The notes: generated from the letters alone by a model not told the origin. Shown: positions 9,064 through 18,989, numbered from the stretch's first letter. The stretch is DNA of 30,000 bases from Endotrypanum monterogeii (GCA_000333855.2 CM007318.1:390529-420528), one strand, 5' to 3'. A program made the numbers and translations.

Positions 9064-9620
9064 CAGTCACCTCGGCGCTATAAATCTCCTTTCTAGTCTA
9101 CACGTGTGTATTTGCTGTGATACTCTACTGCAACCCAGCGGCGCACCTCGACGCGATGTTTTTTTTTTCCCCTCTGTGTATACTTGCTTGACTGTGTATT
9201 TCTGAGGAGGGAGAAGGGTGCGGGCGAGTCGTGTGTGTTGCATTACTTAATACGCCACTAGACAAAAGGAGGAGCTTCCACCCCTCCCCCATAATCTTCA
9301 TCCTTACGACGCAGAAGGCGTCTGCATCGTGCACAGCAGAGAGAGAGGGGGGGGGGTATATCGTCCGTCATCGATGTACTACGTTCCCGCACATGATGCC
9401 AACGTCGAGGAGATGACCGCCGAATTGAAAGGGGTGAGAAGGTGGAAAGGGAGACATGGATGCAATTCCATGTATACGAAGGAGACCCAGAGCTAACACC
9501 CTCCCTCCCTTTCGTGATAGCTGTATGCACTTTTGCCTCTCTCCCTCAGAAGCGCAATGCAGCTTGAACATTCGTGGAGTGTGATTTACTTGAGGGCTAC
9601 TGGAGAGCTCCCCCCCCCCA

Positions 9621-9621
<1 letters not shown>

Positions 9622-9651
<30 letters not shown>
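9622..9651. repeat. CA microsatellite
   Basis: About fifteen CA units directly follow a C-run. Simple repeat, likely polymorphic between strains. Confidence 0.85.
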
Positions 9652-9653
<2 letters not shown>

Positions 9654-9907
9654 CTCCCATCACCGCTGACTTTCCCCAAACAACTTGCATGACAAGAGCC
9701 TTCTTCTACAGCAGAGGGGCACGTGGTCCTTGTCAAACGTCTCCCTCTCTCTCTCTATATATATTTATTTATATATATTTATGTATATATATGTATATTT
9801 CCTTTCATCACGAAATTGGTGTATTGGTACGGGTGTCGAATACACATGAGCAAACATATTCATCTAAGGACTAAGGGTTGTCGAGTGAAGTAACCAGGCG
9901 AGTCATA

Positions 9908-9908
<1 letters not shown>

Positions 9909-9948
<40 letters not shown>

Positions 9949-9974
9949 CCACACGCACACACACACACACACAC
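9909..9974. repeat. Compound CA microsatellite
   Basis: About nineteen AC units (9909-9946), a short interruption, then seven more (9961-9974), lie 30-100 bases upstream of the methyltransferase start. In this position the repeat may be part of the 5' UTR or the splice-acceptor region. Confidence 0.85.
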
Positions 9975-10005
9975 GCACTTGCACACGCGCCGGTGCGCTT
10001 CAAGG

Positions 10006-11343
10006 ATGTCAGTAGATCCCCAGACAGCGGATGGTAGTGGAGGCAACAGCGCTTCAGCTGGGACAACACTTCATTTTCCCCCGGCCGTGAGCGGCACGTC
10101 TAGCGAGGCTCCCTATAATAAACACGAGGGTGTGGAACTGCCTTCGTACCCTATAGAAGGTGCGTTCGCCCAGCCTGCACCTTTGTACCAGCCCAACGCA
10201 CCAGCGCCTGGCACAATCATCGATGCAGATATGATTGAGGACCACATCAGTTTCCTGCGCACTGTGCGCGCTTTTCACCACTACAAGCGTCAGGCGCTGG
10301 CTGCCCGCGAGATGCGCTGCACAAACTTCCGAAAGTTGCAGGATCAACATCGGGGTTTGTTATGCATCGATCTGGACAAGATCCTTGACAAGTATTTGGA
10401 GTGCATCAACGTGAACAGCATTTTTTTTGAGGCCATCTGCGAGGCAAGTGAGGAGCTTTTCGATAGCTACTGGCCCGGGGGCACAACAGTCCGCATGGAG
10501 ACAGTGCCGCCACCGACTCCGCTAGATATGAACAAGGTGTTCTCAACTCTGCGCCAGTTCGTGCGGGACTGGTCTGCGGAGGGTGTCGCGGAGCGGGACT
10601 GTGTGTATAAGCCGATATTGGACACGCTGGATCGGTGCTTCCCTGATCGCAGCGAGCGCGAACATGTGCGAGTGCTGATTCCCGGTGCTGGGCTGTGTCG
10701 ACTCTCCGTCGAGCTCGCCCTCCGCGGGTTCTTTGCCCAGGCGAATGAGTTCAGCTATCACATGCTGATCGCGGGTCACTACATTCAAAATCACGTTTTC
10801 CAATCGTGCCAACACAAAATTTATCCCTATAGCGACAGCACCTGTAATTTGGTCAACCGCGCGGACCAGTTTGCTGAGGTGCAGATCCCGGACTTGTGCG
10901 CTTCCGAGGCGATCGACGCGCTGCGTGATGAGGGTCTCTCTTTTGGCCAGCTTTCCATGGTTGCCGGGGACTTCACAGAGGTCTACGCAAAGCCACAGCA
11001 GCACAAGACGTGGTCGGTGGTGGCCACTTGCTTCTTCATCGATACAGCTCACAACATCATCGAATACCTCGAAATCATCTACAACCTCCTCGTCCCTGGG
11101 GGCTACTGGGTGAACGTCGGGCCGTTGCTGTATCATTTCGCTGACAGCGCTGAAGACATGTCGATTGAGCTGTCGTTGGGCGAGGTGCTCACGGTCGCGC
11201 AGCGCATCGGATTCGTATTAAATGGGCCGCCGACATTCATAGATACGACCTATACCAATAATCAGCGCAGTATGAAGCAGCTGGTCTACCGCTGCGCCTT
11301 TTTTGTTCTCCAGCGCCCCTTAACCGATGAAAAACAGGAATAG
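10006..11343 (+). CDS. N2227-family (carnosine N-methyltransferase-like) protein
   Basis: A 445-residue protein starting at the ATG at 10006 (the frame is open further back only to non-ATG codons). It matches the N2227/CARNMT1 family along most of its length: an N-terminal helical part, then a SAM-binding fold with LIPGAGLCRL (about 224-233), NEFSYHML (247-254), GDFTEVY (about 321-327) and CFFIDTAHN (about 342-350), followed by LLVPGGYWVNVGPLLYH. In animals and yeast this family methylates the imidazole ring of carnosine using S-adenosylmethionine. The SAM-site motifs are intact, so an active enzyme is likely. The physiological substrate in trypanosomatids is not known to me and could be another histidine-containing small molecule or peptide. 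The first 60 or so residues are low-complexity. It ends with TAG. Confidence 0.85.
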   Translation: MSVDPQTADGSGGNSASAGTTLHFPPAVSGTSSEAPYNKHEGVELPSYPIEGAFAQPAPLYQPNAPAPGTIIDADMIEDHISFLRTVRAFHHYKRQALAAREMRCTNFRKLQDQHRGLLCIDLDKILDKYLECINVNSIFFEAICEASEELFDSYWPGGTTVRMETVPPPTPLDMNKVFSTLRQFVRDWSAEGVAERDCVYKPILDTLDRCFPDRSEREHVRVLIPGAGLCRLSVELALRGFFAQANEFSYHMLIAGHYIQNHVFQSCQHKIYPYSDSTCNLVNRADQFAEVQIPDLCASEAIDALRDEGLSFGQLSMVAGDFTEVYAKPQQHKTWSVVATCFFIDTAHNIIEYLEIIYNLLVPGGYWVNVGPLLYHFADSAEDMSIELSLGEVLTVAQRIGFVLNGPPTFIDTTYTNNQRSMKQLVYRCAFFVLQRPLTDEKQE

Positions 11344-11860
11344 TGCGGACGGTTTGATTGATTCAAGGCCAATGGGATTTTTTCGGTGGGGTTCTGGCGC
11401 ACGGTTGCTGCCGCAGCGATATCGTTTGTTGGGGTGCGAAGGGGGGAGGGAAGGGGAAAGGCGAGCGGAAGAGGAGGACGAGAGGGAATGGGAACTACTG
11501 GTGTGTGTTTATTATTATTGATGATTATTGTTATGAATCCATCGCGCATGCGCTACCCTGAGTGCGTTAGTGCTTATGGCGCGACGGTCATATCGGTAGT
11601 GCATGTCTATCCCTCTCTCTCTCTACGTGTTGTCGCCCCTCACCCCAATTCCCGTAGGTGTTATCGGACTCCCTTTTTTTGTGTGATATCCTTTTTGTTT
11701 TGCTGACATGGCGTTGTCTCAGAGCCCGAAAGCACCCGGGCTGTGATCCACCTCCGCCTCCACTTGATTATTCCCGAGTCGACGCATGAGTTCGTTGTTC
11801 CGCTTCTTTTTGCCTCGTCGTATCAAACGCTTTGTTAAAAAAAGAGCGAGAGGTGGTGGT

Positions 11861-11887
11861 ACACACACACACACACACACACACACA
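11861..11887. repeat. CA microsatellite
   Basis: About thirteen AC units within the long spacer after the methyltransferase gene. Confidence 0.85.
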
Positions 11888-12394
11888 GAGGATTGCGGAG
11901 TATGGTCCGCCTCACCACCCTTTTTCACTCTCTCTTAACACCGACAACGCTATCCATCAAGCGGTACCGCTGCTGATGCAGTTCCTCACGTCTTTCAGGC
12001 GTTTCTGGGTTTCTACTGTGCTTTTTCAGAGAAAAATTGTCTTCGAAGCTACTCTATGTGGTACTACTAGAGTGAAGGAGGAGAAAGAATGCAGGAAAAA
12101 AAAAAGAATACGACAATGGTATAAACTGATTGGCGTGTTGTGGGCGACAGGTGATCCACAAGCACCGACACGAGTCATTCTAGTCACCTTGTCGTGCTGT
12201 GTTATCTGCTGCTCTGAAGATCTTATTCAGACGATCTAGTCACAGGCCGATTGGCCGGGGGGAAGGGGCTCTGGCACCCCTTTGCCTCACCCTTACAATT
12301 CTTCGCTTCTCTTTCTCACCATAGCGTACTCACAGTAAGGTGGGTTAGAAGGTCAGTTTCTTCTGTTTATGCTACGCGAAGGCATTAGGGGGAC

Positions 12395-12428
12395 TGTGTG
12401 TGTGTGCGTGTGTGTGTGTGTGTGTGCG
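12395..12428. repeat. TG microsatellite
   Basis: TG units with GC interruptions in the long spacer. No function is visible. Confidence 0.8.
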
Positions 12429-12713
12429 TAGATGAGGTGATGCAGTGGGCAAAGTTAGCGCGTGGTTGGCAGAACTCGTTTTCTGTGTACGGAGGGGTGC
12501 AAGTTGGGGTAGTGGACACATGGTGAAGCAGGGTGGTTTTGTGAAATAAGTGGACGTTTGTGGGGTTTTCTTCCTTTTGCTTCCCTCTTGTAAAACAAAC
12601 AAATAAAGGTAGCACACACATTCATATATATGCTGTGAGAAACGCATTACGATTTGCAAACTAAGACCAAGCAGTCATTCTATCACTCTAGCAGAGGTAG
12701 GGATACCGTCACA

Positions 12714-12734
12714 GGGAGGGAGGGAGGGAGGGGG
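12714..12734 (+). repeat. GGGA tandem repeat, potential G-quadruplex
   Basis: Four GGGA units end in a run of five G. The five G-runs of at least three, separated by single A residues, satisfy the strict quadruplex pattern with one-base loops on the plus strand, which is the transcribed-RNA sense here. Folding is predicted from pattern only. Confidence 0.7.
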
Positions 12735-13884
12735 ATGACCATCGCAGCTTCGTTTTGGCGGAAGTGCACCGCTGAGATGTCACACACAGCGGAGGGAGAG
12801 AAAGCAAGATCGATGTCACGGAGGGCGCATGAGAGGGAGGGGCAGGGGAAAGGAATCATTGGCCTAGAAAGAAGCGAGCAAAAGAGAGCATATGCAGAAG
12901 TAATGTAGGTGTGAAAAAGGCAGATGTGTGTGAAGGGCAGGGGGCAGGGGGGGGGCGGCATCAAATGAGGACATGATGAGTATAGGGCACTCGTGTGGAA
13001 TCTTATTTTTCTTCAGTTGGCTGCGTCGCTGATATGGATCTGTTCGCCGCTGGCTCACTTATTCCACCGCGACAAGTGTGTGCGCGTGTGTGTGTGTGAG
13101 TGGGGGGTGTTTTCCCTGAATGTCCATGTATATAGCTCAGGCAGTGTCCAGGCGTCTGGTTCCCTTTGGTTTTCTTCATTTTTTTTTCTCTCTCTGTGTG
13201 TGTGTGCGTGTTTGTTTCTATGGGATCCCATCGTTTTACTGACACACTGTGTAACGCCCCCGACACTCTGTTTCGTGTGTTCCCGATTCTCTATCTTCCT
13301 CGCCTTTTCTCTCAACATTGTCCCAGTGTCCTGTCTCGTGTGCATTGCTGCGGTGCTCCCGCCAAGGGTCTACTCTGTAATGACGTTGTATTCTATCGCC
13401 TCTATTTTTTTTTTCTCTTCCCCTGCCGTGGTGATTGGGTACTGGTCATACAACCTCATAGGCCCGATGCACATAAACACATCTGCTTTCTTGGATTTTA
13501 CCAACACACCGTACTCGATTATCAAAAAAAGAAAAGGACGAGGAAAGAGGGGGGGGGTAAGAGGGCGGTGTATGTGTAGGTCAACAGACATGGGCGTTAT
13601 GAATCAGCACGACCGATATACATTTCCTCATTGAGAAGGTGGTGTTAGGTTTGGTTGTCTTTTTTCCTCGCGCGATAACCCGCATTCTTCCCCATCACTT
13701 GTTTTATCGCTTGACGCACATACCCTCTCCTTTCCCACAAATACATACCCCCCCCCTACACACACAGACCTTGGCGGCATACACCGACAGTGAGGACATA
13801 GCGTATCAACATCAGCAAAAAAAGATAGATATGAGTAAGGTTAGTGGTGAGTACAGTATTCCCGATTCTCGAGCAACGCCAGCG

Positions 13885-13910
13885 CATATATATATATATA
13901 TATATATATA
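13885..13910. repeat. AT microsatellite
   Basis: Thirteen AT units followed by a short TG run, about 450 bases upstream of the EF-hand gene. Confidence 0.85.
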
Positions 13911-14215
13911 CGTGTGTGTGGGTACACTCCGCTTTTCAGCGAGCGTTTATCGTCACATGCCTCCCTTCTGTCTCCGGTTTCTTTTGCTTCGTTCTGGTCG
14001 ATGAGTGTGCCCGTCTGTGCTGTACATTTCTTTTCGAGAGGTCATCGCGTGTACGTTTGTTGTAGTGTGCGATAACCCAATTGTGTCGCTATTTTTCTTG
14101 ACCTTCTGGGAGAACATCGGCACCGATTTTTTCTGTGTTTTCGTCCTCTCTCCTCAACCCCTTCTCGAACCTCCCCTTTTTCTCGTTACTCTTGCATTAC
14201 ACTACCACCGCCACT

Positions 14216-14275
14216 AGCACACACACAGGTACACACACACACACACACACACATACACACAGGTACACGCACACA
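14216..14275. repeat. CA microsatellite with AGGT interruptions
   Basis: CA units with two CAGGTACAC interruptions lie about 90-150 bases before the EF-hand gene start. The interruptions suggest an old internal duplication. Confidence 0.75.
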
Positions 14276-14362
14276 TACAGGGTCACTCCTTCACACGTTT
14301 GTGAATTACTTCTCTCTACGGTTAGAGGACTGCAGTGTGCACTGTTCCCATACCATCTTTTT

Positions 14363-15511
14363 ATGTCGCAGATGGACCCGTTATCTCTTAGCGGTCGACA
14401 GTCGCATCGAACTTCGCTGCTTCTTCCATCCAAACCGGCGCAAGGGGCTCCGATGCTGCCGCGTGTGAAGTCTCAGCGTTGTGTTAAATTCGACCCCATC
14501 GTTGGTGACGGCGCCACCGGTTCGGTGCAAAGCGGTGGCCCGAGCCTCGACTCGTCCTTGGTCCACAACACCGGCACTGACGGTGACGCTGGCGATCCGC
14601 GTAGAAAGCAGAGCACAAGCGATGCCTCCATATCAGCTTTGCCATTGTACCCGAGTGATATGCACGATCTCGAAGATTTGGAGCCCTTTGAACTCACCCG
14701 TGATGATGTGGTGGCAGCCTTCGAGTTTCTCGACATCAACAGAAGCGGTCTACTGACCATTGGAAACCTCAAGCATCGCCTCTCCGCGTTTTTTCCCGCC
14801 ATGACAACGAAGGAATACAAATTTCTTGTCGAGGACCCCAACAGTACCACACATACCAATGGCACTACGTCTAGCGGGGCAAGGGCTGTCCAGGGAACCC
14901 AAAGTGGCGGCGCGGCTGAGGGTGGCAGTGGGAGTGCGGAGGGATTCTCGCCATCTCCGCCCACAGTCTCTGTTTCGCCAACACGGCCCGCAAACACATC
15001 CTCGGGTGTCGTGGAAACGAATCCTAGCAAGGACGCTCTACCTGCGGAGGGTGGTTCCGGATCTGCAGGGGGATTTTTCCCCCCAGGCGGGCGTTCCGGT
15101 CTTGACGTCGATCAACTATGGGGCCTCATCAACTCTTTTCAGCAGCTTCAACGTAGTTTTGGCTCAGGGGCTGTTGGCACATTCGACGGACACGATCACA
15201 ACGGCTCACGCTCCGCATTTGATGCCAGCATCGACGCATACCTCGTTGGCTCACAGGCGAGTGATAGCGGTCCCTCCGGGCGCGGCCGTTTCGATGCCGT
15301 CGGTGAGGCCTTTCGTGTTTACGATCCCCGCAACACACATTATGTGGAGGAAAGCATCTTATCTTGCATCATGGCGCGCGTGGGCTTTGGTGACTTGAGC
15401 AGTGAGGAGTTGGCGGTGTTGGTGAGTACGGCCGACTTCGACGGCGACGGTCGTATCAGCCTAGAGGACTTTCGCCGCTTGGTCAATATGAAAGGTCGCT
15501 TCAAGAAGTGA
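14363..15511 (+). CDS. EF-hand calcium-binding protein with a glycine/serine-rich linker
   Basis: The start at 14363 gives 382 residues. A degenerate EF-hand loop, DINRSGLLTIGN, lies at 124-135, with a non-acidic last position. A low-complexity linker follows (about 155-245), which carries a repeated AEGGSGSA-x-GF motif. The C-terminal part has one very degenerate loop (DPRNTHYVEESI, from 321) and one good loop, DFDGDGRISLED (358-369), so at least one calcium site is expected. The open frame extends 76 codons upstream, but that part encodes CA-repeat histidine/threonine and is not believed. A second ATG at 14372 directly follows an AG and would be the start if that AG were the splice site. 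I do not recognise a named family beyond calmodulin-like. It ends with TGA. Confidence 0.82.
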   Translation: MSQMDPLSLSGRQSHRTSLLLPSKPAQGAPMLPRVKSQRCVKFDPIVGDGATGSVQSGGPSLDSSLVHNTGTDGDAGDPRRKQSTSDASISALPLYPSDMHDLEDLEPFELTRDDVVAAFEFLDINRSGLLTIGNLKHRLSAFFPAMTTKEYKFLVEDPNSTTHTNGTTSSGARAVQGTQSGGAAEGGSGSAEGFSPSPPTVSVSPTRPANTSSGVVETNPSKDALPAEGGSGSAGGFFPPGGRSGLDVDQLWGLINSFQQLQRSFGSGAVGTFDGHDHNGSRSAFDASIDAYLVGSQASDSGPSGRGRFDAVGEAFRVYDPRNTHYVEESILSCIMARVGFGDLSSEELAVLVSTADFDGDGRISLEDFRRLVNMKGRFKK

Positions 15512-16674
15512 CGTGTGCATACATGACGGGAGGTGGTGCCGGGAGGGAGGAGAGAGTCGATGTATGGTGCCAATATGACGAAGCTGTTGATGGCAACATT
15601 GTATTATTTCTACCCATGCACGCAATGTCTTATTATACCTCCGCTGTAGATCTTCCCTTGTCCTTGGGAGCCTTTTCCTTGACTTTGTTGGTGATTTGGT
15701 GGCGCTCATAATGTATGCTATCAAAAAAAAAAAGGTTTCCCATAGTAAGGATACCTTTTAAAGAAAGCATTATTGCGGAGGGATACACGACTCTCCCTAC
15801 CTCCTTCCCTCCGTCTTCGTTTTCCTCCTCCTTTTATGTTTTTTTTTTTCCTGGAAAGTCTTTTGCCAGTGCCCCACCCATGAGGGAGTGTGGAGGAAAG
15901 ATCGTGTGTATATGTGTGTGTGTGTGTCTTACATAGGGAGGTGAGACGTCAGGAAATGTCCTTCGTTCTCGTTTTTTTTTTTTTAATGTACAGGACGGAG
16001 CCTCGAGCTTCTTTTAGGTTTCATTACCTCATGTTGTGATTTCTCTCTCGGCGGTGCGTCTTCTCTGATGTTTCACCCATGTTTTCTCCTAAAAAAATCT
16101 TATACGCTCAACCCACACGGCAGTGATATTGCGAGCAAGCTCTAGGTGAGGGCCTTAGCCTGTACAATTGAGACTACACCTCCCTGCATCTGAAGGAAGC
16201 ATATTTCTTCGAGCATCAGTAGTCGCTACGCCACTCACTCAATTTCCACAGCGACAAACGCTTGCTGCTATGTGTATTCTATCTTCCCTCTCCACATTAC
16301 AGGCACACGCAAACACACACGGAACAATGGACAGACTCTTCTCTCTCTTTTTCCCCGATACTTTCTTATTGGTGCTCCATTCCCACCCCCTCTCGTTTCA
16401 TCTTGTGTTTCTCCAATTCTCTTTCTCGTTTTTTAAATTTTTTTCTTAATCTCGTCACTCCTTGTTCTGCTGCCTTTAAAAAAATGTCGCCTCCATGACT
16501 CTAACGGTGATGCATCTCGGATACGTACATGTACACCTATGTACAGACACACACCCTTACACACGAATTACCTCACCCTAATCTTTGTTTTTCCTTCATC
16601 AAAATATCTCACACACTCTCCCTCTTCCCTCATCGAATTCCGCCAGGTCCAACAAAACGTGAGAACAATAGCAG
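15512..16674. other. Spacer between the EF-hand gene and UPRT
   Basis: These 1.16 kb are pyrimidine-rich with T runs near 15838-15850 and 15971-15984, a short TG repeat near 15908-15928 and a CT-rich stretch at 16340-16440. No gene was recognised. The end holds the UPRT splice acceptor. Confidence 0.6.
16605..16646 (+). promoter_or_regulatory. Spliced-leader acceptor for UPRT
   Basis: A CT-rich run (CTCTCCCTCTTCCCTC) leads to CCGCCAG with AG at 16645-16646, 28 bases before the start codon. No ATG lies between. The form and spacing fit a standard trypanosomatid acceptor. Confidence 0.6.
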
Positions 16675-17427
16675 ATGTCATCTACAGACGCCACCACCGA
16701 TGCTTGCACGCGCGGCGTTTCGCAGTTATGTGATGAGAATAGAATGGAAATTCTGAAAATGTTTCCCGAGCGCCTTCACCTGCTCCCACAGACACCCCAG
16801 CTTCACTTTCTCTTCACTGTGATCCGAAACGCAGAGACGCAGCGTACAGACTTCGTCTTCTATTCAGAGCGTATCATGCGCCTCATCCTCGAGGCCGCCC
16901 TCTGCCTGATCCCTGTAGAGCCGGCTAGCGTCGTTACCCCGACCGGTGCTGTGTACAATGGTGTGCGTCCTGACAGCCACGGCATCATTGGTGTCTCCAT
17001 CATGCGCGCTGGAGAGTCAATGGAGCGTGTGCTGCGTGAAATGTGCCGCGGCGTGCGTATCGGAAAAATTCTCGTCCAGCGTAACGAAGCGAGCGTCGAC
17101 AAGGCTCCCGATGCCCGCTTCAGCTACAGCAAGCTACCCAAAGATGTAGCCTCGCGCCGCGTACTGCTGCTGGATCCAATGTGCGCTACCGGCGGCAGCG
17201 CTATTAAGTCCACTGATATCTTGATCAAGGAGTATGGTGTGAAGGAGGAGAACATCATCTTTTTAAATCTTGTCTGCGCACCTGCTGGTATAGAGAAGTA
17301 CCTCAAGCGATTTCCAAAGATTCAGGTGGTCACCGCGGCCATTGATGACGGCTTGGATGGGAACATGTTCATTGTTCCCGGCCTCGGAGACTTTGGTGAC
17401 CGGTACTTTGGTACCATTGAGGAGTAG
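16675..17427 (+). CDS. UPRT: Uracil phosphoribosyltransferase
   Basis: A 250-residue pyrimidine salvage enzyme that joins uracil to PRPP to give UMP. The family hallmarks are clear: SIMRAGESMERVLR (from about 108), the PRPP-binding loop LLLDPMCATGGSA (164-176), and the C-terminal uracil site with AAIDDGLDGNMF and PGLGDFGDRYFG. Length and motif spacing fit the family, and the protein looks intact. The N-terminus has about 30 residues more than short bacterial enzymes, as in other kinetoplastid versions. The start is the first ATG after a good splice acceptor. The neighbours are not functionally related. It ends with TAG. The call is very secure. Confidence 0.96.
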   Translation: MSSTDATTDACTRGVSQLCDENRMEILKMFPERLHLLPQTPQLHFLFTVIRNAETQRTDFVFYSERIMRLILEAALCLIPVEPASVVTPTGAVYNGVRPDSHGIIGVSIMRAGESMERVLREMCRGVRIGKILVQRNEASVDKAPDARFSYSKLPKDVASRRVLLLDPMCATGGSAIKSTDILIKEYGVKEENIIFLNLVCAPAGIEKYLKRFPKIQVVTAAIDDGLDGNMFIVPGLGDFGDRYFGTIEE

Positions 17428-17954
17428 CGGCGCACCGCTCTCCCGTTGAACCCTTCAACCAAGTAGAAAGGAACTAGAGGAAGCGAAGCAACAAGCAACA
17501 GAAGAAAAAAAAGAAAAAAAGGGAGGAAAAACTCAAACGTAAAGTAATGCGAACAAAAGGAACATGAAATACCCTTGTTCTCCACAAAGGGGGACATCAT
17601 ACAAATCTATAGGGAGGAGGAGGAGGAGTCTGGGGGCACAGTTGGGACTGCTCTTATCAGTAATGTTTGTGACCGTATGACTTCTTTTCCTCCTCCCACC
17701 CCTGTCTCGGTATTTTTGGTGCTAGGTTCATTTGTTTTGACTTTTATAATGTATGTGTTATGTATGTATTGTGCGTCGGTCTTGATAGGACAGTGACATA
17801 CTTCGTCTCAAAATAGGGAGAGCCGATGCGCAGAAATGATACTGATGATGAGGGGTGGTGGTGGTGGTCGTGATGGTACATAATTTTGAGGATCGTTTTT
17901 GTTCTCATCATTTCTTCATTCTCATCCCCACGTTTTTTTGGGCGACTGAGCGCG

Positions 17955-17977
17955 CATGTGTGTGTGTGTGTGTGTGT
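17955..17977. repeat. TG microsatellite
   Basis: About eleven TG units in the UPRT downstream region. Confidence 0.8.
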
Positions 17978-18219
17978 TTATGAAAACGTGTAGGCGTGCC
18001 CAGTGTGTTTTCCAGCATGTAGTCTGCGCCTTTCACTGTGGGAGCACCTCTTCCTCCACCGTATCTGGCCTTTTTAAATTTGCTTTTACCACCGCCAAGA
18101 TGGTTGGAGGTAATTGAAGTCCCTCCGCAGAGAAGCAAAGGAAAACAGTTCAAAATATTCATGTATCGATAGGAGGGGCTTGTCGTGAAGTGAGGCCGGG
18201 GTGAGACATTAAGGACTAC

Positions 18220-18840
18220 ATATCCTCAGGGATGGATGCTCGTACACACACTCTCGATCAGTTGAAGACATCCGATCGAGTCTCTCTCTCTCTCGCCGCT
18301 TCTGCGGGATCCTTCGGAATATCGTCTCCTCTCTGGCCCACGACTATTTGGGTACCCCCCCCCTCCCTCCCTCCCTCTCCCCCTCCGGGCTAGTGAAGGG
18401 GGGGGGGGCGCGGTGGCACTGTAGTAGGTCGTGTGGCCTGGGTGGCACCCTCGAGGTGTTGGCAATGGTCGGCAGAGGTTTCACGTGAGGGAGGTAATGG
18501 TCCGCCACAGCCGCAGGCAGTGGTGAACTATTTTGACCGGGGACGTCCAAGTTGGATTGAGGGGGGGGGTGCCGTGAGAGGTTCAGGGTCGCACTCGGGG
18601 CATGTGCGCACCGAAGCACCAACGCTCTTGAGAAGAGAGCCACAGTAATGTGACGAAGCACCTCGCTCGAGGGGAAGCGTTCACAGCGTTCCTGCAGACC
18701 TAGTGGCGCCGCTTAATCTAGTAGGTCTCTCTATGCGACTGACGGCTCCCTCCTCCCCGAAGGAATGCTAGTCCCCAGCATCGAGGTGGCCTACATGGAT
18801 CGGGGAACGTGGGGGATCACACATTTCTTTTCTTTCAGAT
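18220..18840. mobile_element. Candidate SIDER-like degenerate retroposon
   Basis: About 600 bases of GC-rich sequence without coding potential lie inside a T-rich spacer, probably in the UPRT 3' UTR. Composition changes at both ends. The size and location fit the short interspersed degenerate retroposons (SIDERs) common in Leishmania 3' UTRs, which affect mRNA decay. I cannot confirm the 79-base signature or a poly-A tail by eye, so this is a suggestion based on size, composition and place. Confidence 0.3.
18355..18408. repeat. C-rich tract facing a G run
   Basis: A CCCT-type tract (18355-18386) is followed 11 bases later by a run of about eleven G (18398-18408). The two could pair into a G:C hairpin, or the C-rich tract could give a quadruplex on the minus strand. 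Homopolymer length may be an assembly uncertainty. Confidence 0.6.
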
Positions 18841-18963
18841 CGCGCGCCGTGGTTTTTTGCGTCGCCGTGAAGTGATCATTCAAGTGTGGCCGCCTCATTA
18901 AAATTTGCTCATTTTCTGTTTTTTTCTCTCGTTTTTCTTTGACTTTTTTTTTGGTCTCGCAAG

Positions 18964-18989
18964 ATATATATATATATATATATATATAT
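18964..18989. repeat. AT microsatellite
   Basis: About thirteen AT units in the long spacer downstream of the candidate retroposon. Confidence 0.85.

Larger units (their letters stand above)
9064..10005. other. Spacer rich in CA, CT and AT microsatellites
   Basis: This 940-base gap holds the 3' UTR of the ELL-like gene and the 5' UTR of the methyltransferase gene. It contains CA repeats at 9622-9651, 9909-9946 and 9961-9974, and a CT run turning into an AT-rich stretch at about 9742-9800. Candidate splice AGs occur around 9891-9908. I see no gene. Confidence 0.6.
11344..14362. other. Long 3.0 kb spacer without a recognisable gene
   Basis: This is much longer than most spacers in such arrays. 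It holds a G-rich stretch near 11440-11490, a CA repeat at 11861-11887, a TG repeat at 12395-12428, a four-fold GGGA run at 12714-12734, T-rich and CT-rich tracts from 13000 onward, an AT repeat at 13885-13910 and CA repeats at 14216-14275. Frames of up to 213 codons occur but have T-rich, microsatellite-encoded content unlike the real genes. No tRNA-like or other structured RNA gene was recognised. It probably consists of long UTRs. Confidence 0.55.

Noticed and set aside
9979..10005. Upstream extension of the methyltransferase frame
   Set aside because: It begins at TTG inside CA-repeat flank; the first ATG is at 10006.
12993..13634. 213-codon plus-strand frame
   Set aside because: Phe/Cys/Val-rich translation of T-rich and TG-repeat spacer; no motif, no plausible domain.
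14135..14362. Upstream 76-codon extension of the EF-hand gene
   Set aside because: Encodes a CA-repeat-derived Thr/His run and Phe/Leu-rich spacer; the splice acceptors lie downstream of it.
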